From NCBI GenBank assembly GCA_014885115.2, contig WKLE02000454.1:1-14853 (forward strand): 14,853 nt of DNA. Reading direction: 5' to 3'. Of this stretch, positions 1 through 9,164 are shown in pieces (the first letter of the stretch is position 1; each line of letters begins with the position of its first letter). Below the pieces are notes generated by a model. That model was not told where the DNA came from and did not search any database. It saw only the letters and a program-made list of their open reading frames with translations. Made by a program: the position numbers and the translations under genes. The stretch is from Asterionellopsis glacialis (lineage: Eukaryota > Bacillariophyta > Plagiogrammaphyceae > Rhaphoneidales > Asterionellopsidaceae).

Positions 1-11
1 GTGATATGAAA

Positions 12-591
12 TTATGTGCAGAGAGGCATGGGATTTCCTTCTGATGTTGTATCACCTCTGCTCTCTACCGGATGGTTATGCTCCCCAAATGACTCATTCA
101 AATCCCCAATTCCCTGAAGTTCTACTTGTTGTTCACAAGCATGCTCTTGGGTGTGATGGAGAATTCCAAGAGCCTCTCCAATTGCATGCACGTGTCCCTG
201 TACTGTTACGTTTTTAAACCAATTGCATCAGTACATTCATACCTTTTGACAAGGATGTTACTGAGGAAGCCATCCAATGCATTTAAGTACTTGATATGCA
301 GCTCAACAATTTGAATTATTTTCTCATCACTGTCACCTTCAGTTCTTCTAGCAATAGCTGAGTTCCAAAAGTATTCCATGAACTCACCTAAAATGCTACT
401 TGCCTGGCCCATCGGAGATAGCCAGCTGTGTTCCTTGGCTACCAGTACAGTACTTGCATCCCAGAACTTGCTTTGCTGGTCTACTTGCCTGTTCTAGTGC
501 TGCTTCTTGGGTGTCCTAGTTTTGTTGGCTACTTACCTACCTCTTTCAGGAGCTTCACTACTTCAAACACTTGTGCAATGAAATATACCAT
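12..591 (-). pseudogene. Decayed gene of unknown function with one probable short intron
   Basis: I do not recognise this protein. A possible start ATG at 591-589 opens a 17-codon exon (MVYFIAQVFEVVKLLKE) ending at 541. A GT-AG intron at 540-476 (donor GTAGGTAAGT, acceptor GACCAG) joins it in frame to a second exon running to a stop near 206. That exon is acidic and helical in character, with EFMEYFWNSA and KIIQIVELHIKYLNALDGFL. After an apparent frameshift near the A-run at about 209-215, another frame stays open to a TAA at 12-14 and encodes a His/Glu-rich tail (GHVHAIGEALGILHH). The intron joining in frame and the sensible composition of consecutive frames are the only evidence for a real gene. 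No domain is recognisable. It lies just downstream of the degenerate RT element and could be its 3' cargo or an unrelated host gene. Confidence 0.4.
476..540 (-). other. Probable 65-nt spliceosomal intron
   Basis: Read on the minus strand it starts GTAGGTAAGT and ends GACCAG. Unspliced, the reading frame meets a stop at 531-529. Removing these 65 nt joins LLKE to QSKFWDAS in the same frame. Its length and donor resemble the proposed first intron of gene A (67 nt, donor GTAGGT). This is inferred from frame and splice motifs only; there is no transcript evidence. Confidence 0.4.
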
Positions 592-625
592 TTTTTTTAG
601 TATGCCAATAAAAGGAGACTACTAG

Positions 626-1350
626 TCAAAGGATTAGCCTACAGCTATGCTGGTGACCCACCCATTTGGCAGTACCGCCCATCAAGGCTCCAGCGGTATC
701 CGTGCACTTGATTTGTCTTTGGTTGTGCCTTGTGTACTCTGGGGCCAAAGAATCTGCCCACATGACACCGGCAGGGTGTACCAGTAGAGTGAATGCTTCT
801 GGTAAGCTTATGGTATTTTGCAGGCCTTGCTGGCAACATGTAGTGTTCCATCAGATGCTTTGGCAGTTCCTGCCCTTTCTTTAGCAGAACATTGATGATG
901 TCTCTGCAGGTCTCTGTCATTGCCGAATAGTATGGGGGGCTCTCTGTCCACCCCATCTGTAGGGTGAAGGGGACCACAATCTTTACTGGCGCTTGCGCGT
1001 CTCGCTGGGGAAGTACATAGCAGAAGTTCCATTTCTGGGAATCATCGACAATCATCCTCCAAAAGCCATCTGAGAGATCCATTTTGCTGAAGTGTATTTC
1101 TGTCTCTACTGGGAGTTGGAAGATTGGAGGTAAGACTTGTCCTAGTAGTTTGACCGGAATCTCAGGTGCAAGCTTTTTGGTAATGTCATTTACTGCATCC
1201 TGGAGGACTATCTGCTTGCGCTTGTGCCTCTCCCTTTTATTTCTGGGCTTGCATTTCCTATAGACTGGGAATGACAAGTCTGTCCTCTTGTGGGACCACT
1301 GCCATTGGAGAGAGTTAAAAATTGGTTGGGAGTTTGTTTTTGATGTCCTC
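626..1350 (-). pseudogene. Reverse transcriptase fragment lacking the YxDD motif
   Basis: This is the N-terminal half of a reverse transcriptase that would copy element RNA into cDNA. From 1350 the frame reads EDIKNKLPTNF, a stop, then LSPMAVVPQEDRLVI and another stop. The main block at 1277-645 holds the palm motif-A region FSKMDLSDGFWRM, with the first catalytic Asp, then WNFCYVLPQRD, LQMGWTESPPYYSAMTET and a HYMLPA segment. In relatives the catalytic Y-x-D-D follows shortly after that last segment. Here neither the annotated frame nor the adjacent open frame (about 855-626, containing LPEAFTLLVHP and GVMWADSLAP) shows it. The copy therefore breaks near 810, by frameshift, deletion or rearrangement. 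The RT call is firm; the family assignment is from motif memory. Confidence 0.75.
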
Positions 1351-1864
1351 CTAATTCACAACAGATGAAAAACCCGCCTTGACTTGGTATTCAATTTCTT
1401 CATGTATTAGATCAATATTCTCATACAGTCTTGCGCTCATGTGGGAACCCTTTTCCAGGGCTGCCTCTATTGTCTCTCGCGTCCAAGGTTTGCTGCCATC
1501 CACTGGTACTCCTCTCTCCCATTCTTTCAGTGTATCCGCAAATGGATGAAGGTTTGCAAGCGCCATTGGTCTCATTAGACTTTTCCCCTTCTGGGGCCAG
1601 TCAGTCTTACCTTGTGCTCTTGCTACAGGGGAGTCTGCTGGTAGTTGCGTGACTGGCTTGACCTTGTGACCCCTTTTGGGTTTGTGGTCTGCCCCTTCTT
1701 CCTCTTGCCTGGTTCGCACTGTAGGAAACAGATCATCCAATGGTGAACGTTCTGCTGGCGAACTTGGCACTTCCTGCAGTTTCCCTTTTGGAAACTTCAG
1801 AGAAGCTGGTGGGGCTACCATCAGTCACAAGACACCTCGCTTTCTCTTCAAACTTAGTTTCTTT
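1351..1864 (-). pseudogene. Linker of the retroelement polyprotein between Gag-like protein and RT
   Basis: An open frame of 156 codons (1821-1351) is preceded in the same frame by a basic stretch (AYEKKLSLKRKRGVL) and a TGA. It is therefore the continuation of the Gag-like block after a frameshift near 1865, not an independent gene. It is Lys/Pro/Glu-rich, with a basic patch DHKPKRGHKVKPVTQLP and a conserved-looking C-terminal part (NLHPFADTLKEWERGVPVDG) that leads toward the RT, as the segment before RT does in related elements. No protease signature (DSG or DTG) was found in it. Its role is inferred from position only. Confidence 0.5.
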
Positions 1865-3437
1865 TCATAGGCTTCTGCTGCTTTCTGACACCACTTGAGC
1901 TCTGGCATCCATAGGCTTGGCTTCCAGGTGTTGGTACGTGCAGCTGGCATTTTTACACACCTCGAACAGGTTCATTTCTAAACAGGTACCCTTTGCTCCC
2001 ATGGCTGTAAAGGGTACTGAAAACAGAGACAGGCCTCTATAACAATCATCAAATTCCACTTCTCCATCATGGCCAAAATTTAGGGACTTTACATCCTTGA
2101 CCAGACTTGAAGAGACAAATATTCTGACGGGGTTATCAGAATCCAGCAAGACTCTAAGTCTCTTTTGGAGTTGTTGCTCCACTACATCTGAGGTTTGACC
2201 GTCCTCGGCAATGGCCGCTAATAATGTTTGAGGGTCCTCGCCTTTGGAAAGACTGCAGGCCGCCTGTATATGTAGTTTCTCTGAGTCAGTGTAAGACCTT
2301 TTAGACTTGGCTTCTGTAATCCATGCCAACACCTCTTTTAATGTCTCTGAGGCTTGACCATAAGCCGTCTGGGCATTGAGCACCAGACCTCTTACACCAC
2401 TTGAGGAAGAAAGAAGTGCATTCTCGCCCAATGTTACTTTTATGATTCTATTTCCCCATCTGGTCAGTTTCCTGATGGGAATAACTGGTTCCCATTGCAG
2501 CTGTAGTTTGCTATCATTACGAGAAGGACCAGCTCCTGACAATTTTGTACAGGCCAGTCTGGCCCATTCTACTATGGAACTAACTTCTTGTTGTTGGTGA
2601 TCGGTGCTTAGGTTCCTGGCCAACCATTCTATAACTTGTAGAGCGCGATAAGGAGGCATGGGTTCCATGAAGTATGGCGCCCACTCCAATGGCACAAACA
2701 CCAGCTTGCACAACTTTACCATGTCTTCCACTGGTGTGCCTGTTTGGACACGGCCTACGTATGGTGCCAACAACAGGTCTGGATCTGCATCATATGCAGC
2801 TTTTAGGTCCACGGATTTTGCTCTTACCAGAGTTTCAACCTGGAAGAACATATCCAAAGTTTTGCTCACTGTATCCCCAGGCACTAGAAGATAAGGTGGT
2901 AACTGCCCTTCATCTACGTTGCTGTATCGAGCAAATATTTTCCCATTAAATTCATTTGGAACACCAAATCCCATTTGGAACTGCCATATGCAGTATACCG
3001 TTGTCACATAATAGGATGTTGGCAATATGGTAAGAAAGGCTTGGTTTGTCAGCACTAAGTAAGTGCATCAATACCTCATCCGGGTTGATTGTGTCGTCTA
3101 CTACCTCGAAAGCCTTGATAATAGATTCAGTCAACTCCTCATTTGATCTACCTGCCGTAGAGGATAGCATTTTGTACATGAGGGTGCCCTCCTTTGCTTC
3201 AAATGGGAGTGCAAAAGGTTGGGCAGTGGGGACGTTACCCCCAGGAGCTGGAGCGCCTTCCGTACCTGGCCCCGCTCCACGTGTGGGTTGCGGACCACCT
3301 GGAGTTTGGTCTTTAGCCGCGGGAACTATCCCTGGAGCAGGAGGCGTCATGGCCTCATTGCCTCCAGTTCTTCTTGTAGTTCTCATGGTTGGTGGTCCTC
3401 CTACTTGGGGGACAGGGACAGGAACGTCGTTGCTCAT
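1865..3437 (-). pseudogene. Gag-like protein with C-terminal CCCH zinc finger, frameshifted
   Basis: The likely start is the ATG at 3437-3435. The N-terminal block (3437-2952) is Pro/Gly-rich and probably disordered (VPVPVPQVGGPP; GAPAPGGNVPTAQP), then becomes helical (LMYKMLSSTAGRSNEELTES). Between about 3055 and 2955 the frame shifts, and the main block continues to 1865 with MGFGVPNEFNGKIFARYSN, PPYRALQVIEWLARNL and LTRWGNRIIKVTLGENALL. Near the end C-x8-C-x4-C-x3-H (from TCLEMNLFEV through CTYQH) matches the CCCH zinc-finger spacing, a nucleic-acid-binding module suited to a Gag or nucleocapsid role. I infer a capsid/RNA-binding protein from its position upstream of RT and from this finger; no direct family match is claimed. 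At least one frameshift makes it a pseudogene. Confidence 0.55.
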
Positions 3438-3565
3438 TGTCTTTACTTAACTTCGTTCTTTGTTTCTTGCTCCTGCTCTCTTGAATGTGAGGAGTCAATG
3501 GCCAGTGTCAGAATTTTGCAAGAGATGCTTCTGATCCCGGCACGCAGGTTGAACATGTGCAATTC
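3438..3565. other. Short spacer between gene A 3' end and the Gag-like start
   Basis: This holds no convincing gene. On the minus strand it follows the last stop of the gene A frame and precedes the Gag-like ATG. If the retroelement has a 5' untranslated region or terminus, it should lie here, but no repeat, TG...CA edge or target duplication was seen. Confidence 0.3.
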
Positions 3566-4985
3566 TTACCAGTTCTTTTTTGGCTTTGTCTGGCCTCCCT
3601 TTTGCAGATTATTTACTGGATACAGGCTTCTGTGCCGGTCTCCAATCACTTGCTACAAACCACCAAATGCTGCACTTCTGTCAATTCCATGTTCAAACAA
3701 AATTTTGATAAGTTTCAACCTCAAAGGCTGTCCCCATGCTTTAGAGTTCTCGGGTTTTTTACCCTCCTCTTCCAGTTCATTCTTTAACTTAGTTACAGTA
3801 CTCCCACTATCATTCATATTAGTTTGTAGGGATGTTAGTTGCTGTTCCATGTCCTCTAATTCTACATCTAAAGTGTTCTATTCCTCATCAGTAAGTATTC
3901 TCATTTGTTTTTTCAAATAATTGTGGTGGTACAGATTGAAAGATAGAAGGTCAGCCTTGCTTGTTTCATATTTGTTTTGGCTCTCATATAAGTCTCTTCT
4001 TTTGATATAGTAGCTATCAGTATAGTGTTTGGCTGCAGCCTGCATCTCCTCCAGAATGTTTTGCAATAAGTTGTTTCCCTTTCCTGTTGTTATATGCAGG
4101 ATAGGGGTTATGTATTTTGATACTGGTATTGCTTTAAAAAAAGGAACTTGCTTAACCCCCTTATGTTCTTTTGCTGTTACTTTCTTTCCAATATCATTGA
4201 GATTGGAAAGAAAGTTCAAATGCTCAGTCAAGGATTGGATGGTCCACTGGTTTCCCAAATTGTGATTGCCTGCCTGCCACTGATCTTTCATAAGATCACA
4301 GTAGGTGTACCTCCACCTAGAACTGCCTTCTTCACCAAGTGTGATTGCATATAGCAGAATATCTGCTGCAAAAAAAAGCGAGTGGAACACATTTGCTGCT
4401 GTGAACACCAACCGCCTGCTCCTGGTTGGCATCACCAGCTCCTGCAGGTAAGTTGTTGTCAATTGCATCCTTCTCATCTTGTTCTTGTTCCTGCTGAGTT
4501 TGTTGTTGCTGTTGTTTTACTTGTGGTGTCACAAATGTGACATCAGTACTACTAGGACAGATCTTGATGCTCTTGTCCTTCATGAGCAGTAAGTTGTCAT
4601 CCAACAGGTGTTTTTAATAATTTTTGCATTATTCTTTCTACAGTGGGCATTCGCCAGTGCAAATGAAGAACTTTCTGACATCCATTTCCCATCCTTGTCT
4701 TTACTTCTTCCAATAAAATTTGCTGAGACTCTCCTGCCATGACCTTTGCAATGGTCAAGGTTGATGCAGACATTTACTTCATCAAATGGTAACAAGTTGT
4801 TGATAGCCTTTGTTTGATCCTGTAACCACAATTCTAGGCATTGCTTCACTGATCTATATGAATAAGGTATGTTCTCACTTCCATATTTATATGTATTAAC
4901 AACAGGCTCAACGTATTTACTGTTAATTGTTGAGTTCACAGAGTACTCACAGGATAGTATAGGGCTACCTACTTCCATATTTAAG
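3566..4985 (-). pseudogene. Gene A, 3' part: transposase-like protein with coiled coil, interrupted by an LTR element
   Basis: This is the C-terminal portion of the gene split by the Ty3 element; its upstream part is at 11806-13118. Blocks in order: 4978-4580 (ending in VNVCINLDHCKGHGRRVSAN and FALANAHCRKNNAKIIKN); a frameshift into 4604-frame with an acidic/Gln-rich linker (VKQQQQQTQQEQEQDEKD); then 4477-3878 with FFAADILLYAITLGEEGSSR, WRYTYCDLMKDQWQ and ITPILHITTGKGNNLL; a TAG at 3880-3878; then a coiled-coil stretch (LDVELEDMEQQLTSLQ) and HGIDRSAAFGGL with a TAG at 3653; the frame finally stops at 3566. An acidic first strand, a D...FYA...LGK...C..C...W block and a PxLHxxxG block recall, from memory, large uncharacterised transposase-like families in algal and invertebrate genomes. 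A DDE-type nuclease fold is hypothesis only. Confidence 0.6.
4180..4214. repeat. 13-bp perfect inverted repeat inside gene A
   Basis: CTTTCTTTCCAAT at 4180-4192 is exactly complementary to 4202-4214 with a 9-nt loop. It lies in coding sequence of the gene A remnant, so it may be chance or a mutational hairpin. Confidence 0.6.
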
Positions 4986-4990
4986 CAGCT
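4986..4990. repeat. Target site duplication, left copy (CAGCT)
   Basis: CAGCT directly abuts the left LTR edge (TGCACTATG) and is repeated exactly after the right LTR edge at 11801-11805. Five base pairs is the usual target duplication length for Ty3/Gypsy integrases. Confidence 0.9.
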
Positions 4991-5182
4991 TGCACTATGC
5001 TGACAACAATTGTGAAAAGTGATAGGAAAATATTGAATATAGATTGAGTTTTGTTAGAGTGAATAAATTATGAGCTATTTTAGACTCTTACTAAAAATAC
5101 CTGACAATCCACCAATTCGTCTTTGCAACCCAAATGCAGTACGGGATCCTACAGCAGATCTACTTAGAGTTTGGTTACCAAC

Positions 5183-5214
5183 GGAGTTTGGTTTTAACAT
5201 GTGAACCAAACTCC
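5183..5214. repeat. 11-bp perfect hairpin in the 3' LTR
   Basis: GGAGTTTGGTT (5183-5193) and its complement (5204-5214) flank a 10-nt loop. The corresponding place in the other LTR (about 11464-11495) is only partly complementary. Confidence 0.75.
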
Positions 5215-5308
5215 CCAAGGCAGCCAATTGGAAGATGCCAAGTTTGCGCATCACTGCGTTCTGTCATGATGCATTGCATTCCTGCTGTGGAGTGGAATTT
5301 GATACGCT

Positions 5309-5440
5309 TTGCTTGTGATGTCAGTGTTTGCATGAATGCCGTGCGTCACTGCGCGTTTGCATCTGTCCGTGTAATGACATCATTAGGTCATCACGCCTGT
5401 CTGGTCCATGACGTCATTGCACCACAGTCCATCTGTACTA
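5309..5440 (-). promoter_or_regulatory. CRE/bZIP-like octamer cluster in the 3' LTR
   Basis: Octamers TGATGTCA (5316-5323), TGACATCA (5375-5382) and TGACGTCA (5409-5416) fit the bZIP core TGAC/TGAT...TCA. The last two are 34 bp apart within a tandem repeat. In element orientation they lie about 70-170 bp into the LTR, where a U3 enhancer would sit. Diatom CO2/cAMP-responsive elements and aureochrome sites share the TGACG core, so a bZIP enhancer is plausible, but binding is inference. Confidence 0.45.
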
Positions 5441-5485
5441 TGGTTGATTGACATATTGTGCAAGTCTCGCAACTCGCCTACTGCA

Positions 5486-5500
5486 CTCGCCCCCATGTCC
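5486..5500 (-). promoter_or_regulatory. Polypurine tract of the LTR element
   Basis: On the minus strand the 15 nt before the 3' LTR read GGACATGGGGGCGAG, directly followed by the LTR start TGCAGTAGG. A purine-rich tract in this exact position primes plus-strand DNA synthesis in LTR elements. It is short and has two interrupting pyrimidines. Confidence 0.6.
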
Positions 5501-5522
5501 AGCGTTCTAGTACTTAGGACGT

Positions 5523-6720
5523 TTATGTGGCAGCGGCAGTTTGGTAAGGCTTAACGCAACAAATATTGAGTCTGCCAAGTACTGGTTTATGTTGAATAGT
5601 CATGGTACCGTTACAGTTGACTTGATGAACGATGAATGGTCCATCACGTGGTTGTTTGTATTTACTTGGGTTGGACTTATCGTTTTCCAGTAGGGCCTTG
5701 TCTCCTATTTTCCAATCGTGTTCAATTCTCTTAGAATTTTCACGCTGATTGTTACTAGCTATTCTAGCTTGTTTCCTACTATGTATGTGTTCCCAGTTTG
5801 CTTCATGTTGAACAATAAATATCATATCTCTACCAAAAACTAGCTGGCCAGGCGTAGCTTGGAGAGTAGTATGATAAGTGGAACGTACAGCGTACGCTAC
5901 TGCAGTGAGTACACTGGCCCAAAGATTTTTCTTTATTACTATGTTGTACTTCGTGGGTTCGTATCATATTGCCCACTACTTGATGTATCCTCTCCACTAT
6001 GGCATTTGCCTGTGGGTTACGGGTAGTGATCAGTTTGTGCTTGATGTGGTATTCATCATCTAGCATACTACGGAAATCCTTCATGAATTCCATATCTCGG
6101 TCAAAAGTGACTTGCCTAGGTTTTGGGTATCTTGTGAACCACTGTTGTTTTACTATTTTAGTGATTTCAATATTGCTCCTTTTGGACCAAGGGGCAATCT
6201 TGAACCATCCTGTAGCTGGGTCAATCATAGTAATGCAGCATAGGGTTAAGTCCTTGCGACCTTTTCTTGAGATTGTGTAAGGTCCTATGAGATCTACACA
6301 TAAGCGAACCCATGGTGTAGCTTCTGTGTCTTTTTCAGGCAGGTGTCCATTCTTTTCACTTTGACTCTTGTTCAGTTGACAGATGTGGCAAGTTTTGTAG
6401 TAGGTTGCTACATGTTTGCGTAGTTTGGGCCACCATTAGTGCTGTCGTGTTGTCTCTTTGGTACTGGTCTTACCAGGATAACATAAGTACGTGTGGTTTC
6501 TGTAAAGTTGACAGAAGACATATTTTATCTTTGTAGCATGCAAGGATGTAAGATTTCCCGCCCCCATGAAATAGGCATTTGGAGAAACCTTTCTTCTTAA
6601 GTACATCTTGTTTGAATTGATTGTCCTTTGATTGATGTTTAGGATATCGCTGTAACTGAGGGGGAATCCCTCATCATTATTGCTATGCTGAGACAAATGG
6701 AGGCAGTACATTTCTGCCAA
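5523..6720 (-). pseudogene. Integrase of the Ty3/Gypsy element, broken
   Basis: The enzyme would insert element cDNA into the genome. From the N-terminus: YPGKTSTKETTRQH, a TAA where an aromatic residue is expected, WWPKLRKHVATYYKTCHICQ (the H and CC part of the HHCC zinc domain), the catalytic core with VRLCVDLIGPYTI (first Asp), MIDPATGWFKI, VTFDRDMEFMKDF (second Asp; the usual Gly after it is altered) and NPQANAIVERIHQ (catalytic Glu). A frameshift near 5900 separates the core from the C-terminal domain at 5825-5523, which contains HDWKIGDKALLEND, GPFIVHQVNCNGTMTIQ and VKPYQ before the stop. The first His of the zinc domain appears lost. Domain identity is very secure; the protein is not functional. 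Confidence 0.9.
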
Positions 6721-7261
6721 TATAGCATTCTGGAACCGCTTCTGAGTCGGGATCTAGTAGAGCTACTATGTTATTTTTGCCTTTTATATAGCATAATTTG
6801 GGTGCAAATTCTTCTACAAACCATCGCCATTGTACGTGATGTTCGATTGCACATTTATCATAGGTGAGATTCTTGTGATCTGTATGGATAATTACCTTGT
6901 GACCAAGTAGTAGGCACCGGTATTCTCTAAGTACCTCTATGATTGATAAGAGTTAACGATCACGAGTGTTGTATTTAGTTTGAGTATCTGTAAGTTTTCT
7001 ACTGTAGAATACAATGGGCTTCTCATCTTGAGTAATAACTGCCCCTAGTTGGTATTTACTGGTGTCAGTATATATGTGGAAAGGCTTGTTGAAATCGGGA
7101 TAGAACAGTAGTACTTCTTTGGTTATAATCTTCTTTATATTGTCAAAGGCTATTTGTTGTTCCTTTCCCCATTTGAACTTAACCCCTTTGCCTTGTAGCT
7201 TAGTTAGAGGTGCCAGTATGTGGGATCTGCATATCCACATTTGTTTATAGAAATTACCATC
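6684..7261 (-). pseudogene. RNase H domain of the Ty3/Gypsy element, one in-frame stop
   Basis: RNase H would degrade the RNA strand of the RNA:DNA hybrid. The connection/thumb segment SHILAPLTKLQGKGVKFKW and WGKEQQIAFDNIKKII leads into FHIYTDTSKYQLGAVI (first catalytic Asp), IVFYSRKLTDTQTKYNTRDR, then a TAA at 6955-6953 where the conserved Glu of 'RELL' belongs. The frame continues LLSIIEVLREYR, IIHTDHKNLTYDK (Asp) and QWRWFVEEFAPKLCYIKGKN. It ends at a TAG (6686-6684) after the position of the usual 'ADALSR' motif, here VALLDPDSE. A single GAA-to-TAA change would account for the stop. Confidence 0.88.
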
Positions 7262-7860
7262 CCTACGAAGGAGCATATCTTCTTAGTAGTTGTAGGTGGT
7301 GCTATGTTTAGTATGGCAGAGACCTTGTGATTTAATGGTCTTATGCCCTTGTGACATATGTGGAATCCAAGATAGTCCATTTTGGTTCACCCAAAAAAGG
7401 ATTTCTCCCTGTTGACTTTAAGTCCCGCTTCCTGTAGTCGTTGTAGTACTAAATCCATCTTGCATAAATTATCTTCTAAATTGTCCGTTGTAAGGAGCAA
7501 TAGATCATCTCTGTACATGCGTACAAATTCTAGTCCACACATAAGTTCACTCATCTTCTCTTGGAAAATTTCTGCTGAACTTGCTACTCCCATGCGTAGA
7601 CGTAGGTATTTGTACTTTCCCCATGGTAGTACGATAGTGCACAGCTTACTAGCATCTGCATCTAATCGTATGTGATAGTATCCCATATTTACGTCTAAGG
7701 ATGACGTATATGAGAAACCTTCAAGTTTTGTAAGTAATTCCAGAATATGAGGAATAGGGAACAGATGTTGTATGATACATTCATTCAATTTCCGAAAGTC
7801 AGAAATAAACCTGATAGTATCCCTACGTTTTTCTGGTCAAAACACGGTAATATCCCATGG
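7262..7860 (-). pseudogene. Reverse transcriptase of the Ty3/Gypsy element, central and C-terminal part
   Basis: This carries the RT palm: RFISDFRKLNE, then PIPHILELLTKLEGFSYTSS, LDVNMGYYHIRLD (motif A Asp), GKYKYLRLRMGVASSAEIFQ, and motif C FVRMYRDDLLLLT. The catalytic Asp pair is kept, but the residue before it is Arg where relatives have a small or hydrophobic residue. Then come LQRLQEAGLKVNREKSFFG, a TGA, TKMDYLGFHICHKGIRPLN and a frameshift near 7262. Upstream of RFISDF the frame runs PEKRRDT, a TGA at 7839-7837, and PWDITVF, a degraded version of the 'P.F..PKKDGT' region, before similarity ends at about 7860. The N-terminal RT portion lies beyond the intervening DNA at 9290-9535. Confidence 0.9.
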
Positions 7861-7876
7861 TGCTGGCGGAAAAATG

Positions 7877-7994
7877 CTCGGAAAAAGTCCAGGAACCCAG
7901 GTTCCTTTTCTTAATTTGTTGGGTCATATAGCGCATTTTCCCTTGTGAGGAAAATGCATGAAAAAGAACCCAAGGTTCCTGCACTTTTTCCGAG
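7877..7994. repeat. 118-bp imperfect palindrome / long hairpin
   Basis: Left arm 7877-7905 (CTCGGAAAAAGTCCAGGAAC and on) is complementary, with a few mismatches, to 7967-7994 (ending CACTTTTTCCGAG). An inner stem pairs GCATTTTCC (7933-7941) with GGAAAATGC (7949-7957) around a 7-nt loop. The left arm itself contains the near-palindrome AGGAACCCAGGTTCCT (7891-7906). The arms differ by about 20 nt of unpaired DNA in the left half. The form suits a fold-back MITE or a cruciform-prone repeat. Confidence 0.8.
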
Positions 7995-8071
7995 TGGGTT
8001 TTTGAGAAAAAATATCATGTAGCATTTTTCGTGTAGAAAGTCAGATGCTCTCTTTCTTACTGATGTGCTGC

Positions 8072-8100
8072 TACCTGTACCTGGGTACCAGGTACAGTAC
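8072..8100. repeat. GTACCTGG palindrome inside the RT-splitting DNA
   Basis: CTGTACCTGG (8075-8084) and its exact complement (8088-8097) surround a 3-nt centre. The same words recur in the cluster at 13597-14290. Confidence 0.75.
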
Positions 8101-9164
8101 TCTTCTTTCTACGTGTATTTGTCAGTATATCCCATATCCTCTTGTTTTTTGACTGCTGACTTGATTTTTTTGCTGTGCGTCACCATTGACAATGGCAGAA
8201 CAATGAACGCTAGCAACGCAGCAAAGCACTTCCGTGCAGCTCTGTTGCTACCATATATGTATTGGTTGTACAAAATCATGCTGGTAGGTTGTTGTGTTTT
8301 GAATGTGTCTTGCATACTAATGTGTGCTGCTTTTGTGCTGCGTTCAATGAAACTTGTTTTTCAAGTCTTTTCCAGTGTTTGTGGATGCACTGCCAATGTT
8401 TTGTCATCACAGATGTTTTTTTATTTCTCTAACCTCCCTTTTTTTGTTTCTTGAAACGCATTATATTGCAGGATAAATTTGAGAATGAGTGAGCACTGCT
8501 ACTGCTAGAGTATTATTTGTCAGGATGCCCCTGCAAAGTTGAAAAAAATGGCACTTGTTATGAAAAAGGAACTGGGATTTCAATATTTACTTTGGTTCAA
8601 TTTTATTTTGGGGGGACAGTAGAGTCACTCACCCACCCTTATAACCAAAGATTTAAGAAAAGGAAGACGGCCTGTTGTGACATATTTTAAGATGGTGGGT
8701 TGGTTGATGTGATTGGGAACAGGAAGTGCAGATGTGTTTAAAAGTTCGTGCTGTAAAGTTAGTGAAGCTACTTATTTATAAACCATACCAATGGCAACAC
8801 AACAATCAATCAAATAGTGCTTCATTATAAATAACTAATAGGTAATAAATGCGTCAAAAGTGTTGAAACATGCCAGGTGGATTTTTGTCATGACTTTCAT
8901 GAAGCCAACACGACAAGGAAAAATAGTATCAAAATACAAAAAAAATGCATCTACTGTATTTACAGGAACTCAACAATCTACCCATTTGATTAAAATAATT
9001 TCATTCCTACTTGTCCTAAAACAATTTATTCCCGTGTTATGTTGCTCTAGTTGATTGTTTTTTTTTAAAGTATGCTGTTGATGCTGATATCTCATCATGG
9101 TCATGACTACGGATTTTGTTTTTTTCGTGTTCCTCTTTCATTCTGCGTCAATTTTTTGAATTCT

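Larger units (their letters stand above)
626..3437 (-). mobile_element. Degenerate retroelement: Gag-like, linker and reverse transcriptase
   Basis: Three consecutive minus-strand coding blocks follow the order of a retroelement polyprotein: a Gag-like protein (3437-1865), a Lys/Pro-rich linker (1864-1351) and a reverse transcriptase (1350-626). Frameshifts and stops separate them, so the copy is dead. No LTRs, terminal inverted repeats, target duplication, integrase, RNase H or tyrosine recombinase could be seen, so the outer limits given are those of coding similarity. The RT belongs by motif to a family I recall as common in diatom and oomycete genomes and different from the Ty3 element further right. 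Placement in a formal order (DIRS-like, Ty3-related or other) is not possible from this copy. Confidence 0.6.
4991..5485 (-). repeat. 3' LTR of the Ty3/Gypsy element (495 bp)
   Basis: This aligns end to end with 11284-11800. Its edges are TG...CA on either strand (TGCACTATG at left, CCTACTGCA at right), and it is flanked by CAGCT outside. In element orientation it runs from 5485 down to 4991. It contains two tandem 34-bp units with CRE-like octamers at 5375-5382 and 5409-5416 (the latter a perfect TGACGTCA), plus a third octamer at 5316-5323. A hairpin lies at 5183-5214. It retains a 12-bp stretch (GTGATAGGAAAA) missing from the other LTR. By eye count the two LTRs are about 88% identical outside the indels, mostly transitions, which marks an old insertion. 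Confidence 0.92.

Noticed and set aside
626..3437. LTRs or terminal inverted repeats around the left retroelement
   Set aside because: I compared 592-640 with 3438-3650 and found no shared or complementary ends.
3046..3920. Overlapping plus-strand open frames of 134 and 233 codons
   Set aside because: They are antisense to the Gag-like N-terminus and the gene A 3' part, with Cys/Ser-rich composition typical of shadow frames and no domain.
5134..5451. Plus-strand 105-codon frame in the 3' LTR (and its counterpart at 11529)
   Set aside because: It lies wholly in LTR sequence antisense to the element, and the frame is not preserved between the two LTRs.
8109..8315. Minus-strand 68-codon frame with a possible membrane segment
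   Set aside because: Plausible composition but isolated and short, with no homologue I can name.
8065..8454. Plus-strand 129-codon hydrophobic open frame in the RT-splitting DNA
   Set aside because: The composition follows T-rich DNA, it starts inside a palindrome, and no membrane-protein family is recognisable. Left as unannotated.
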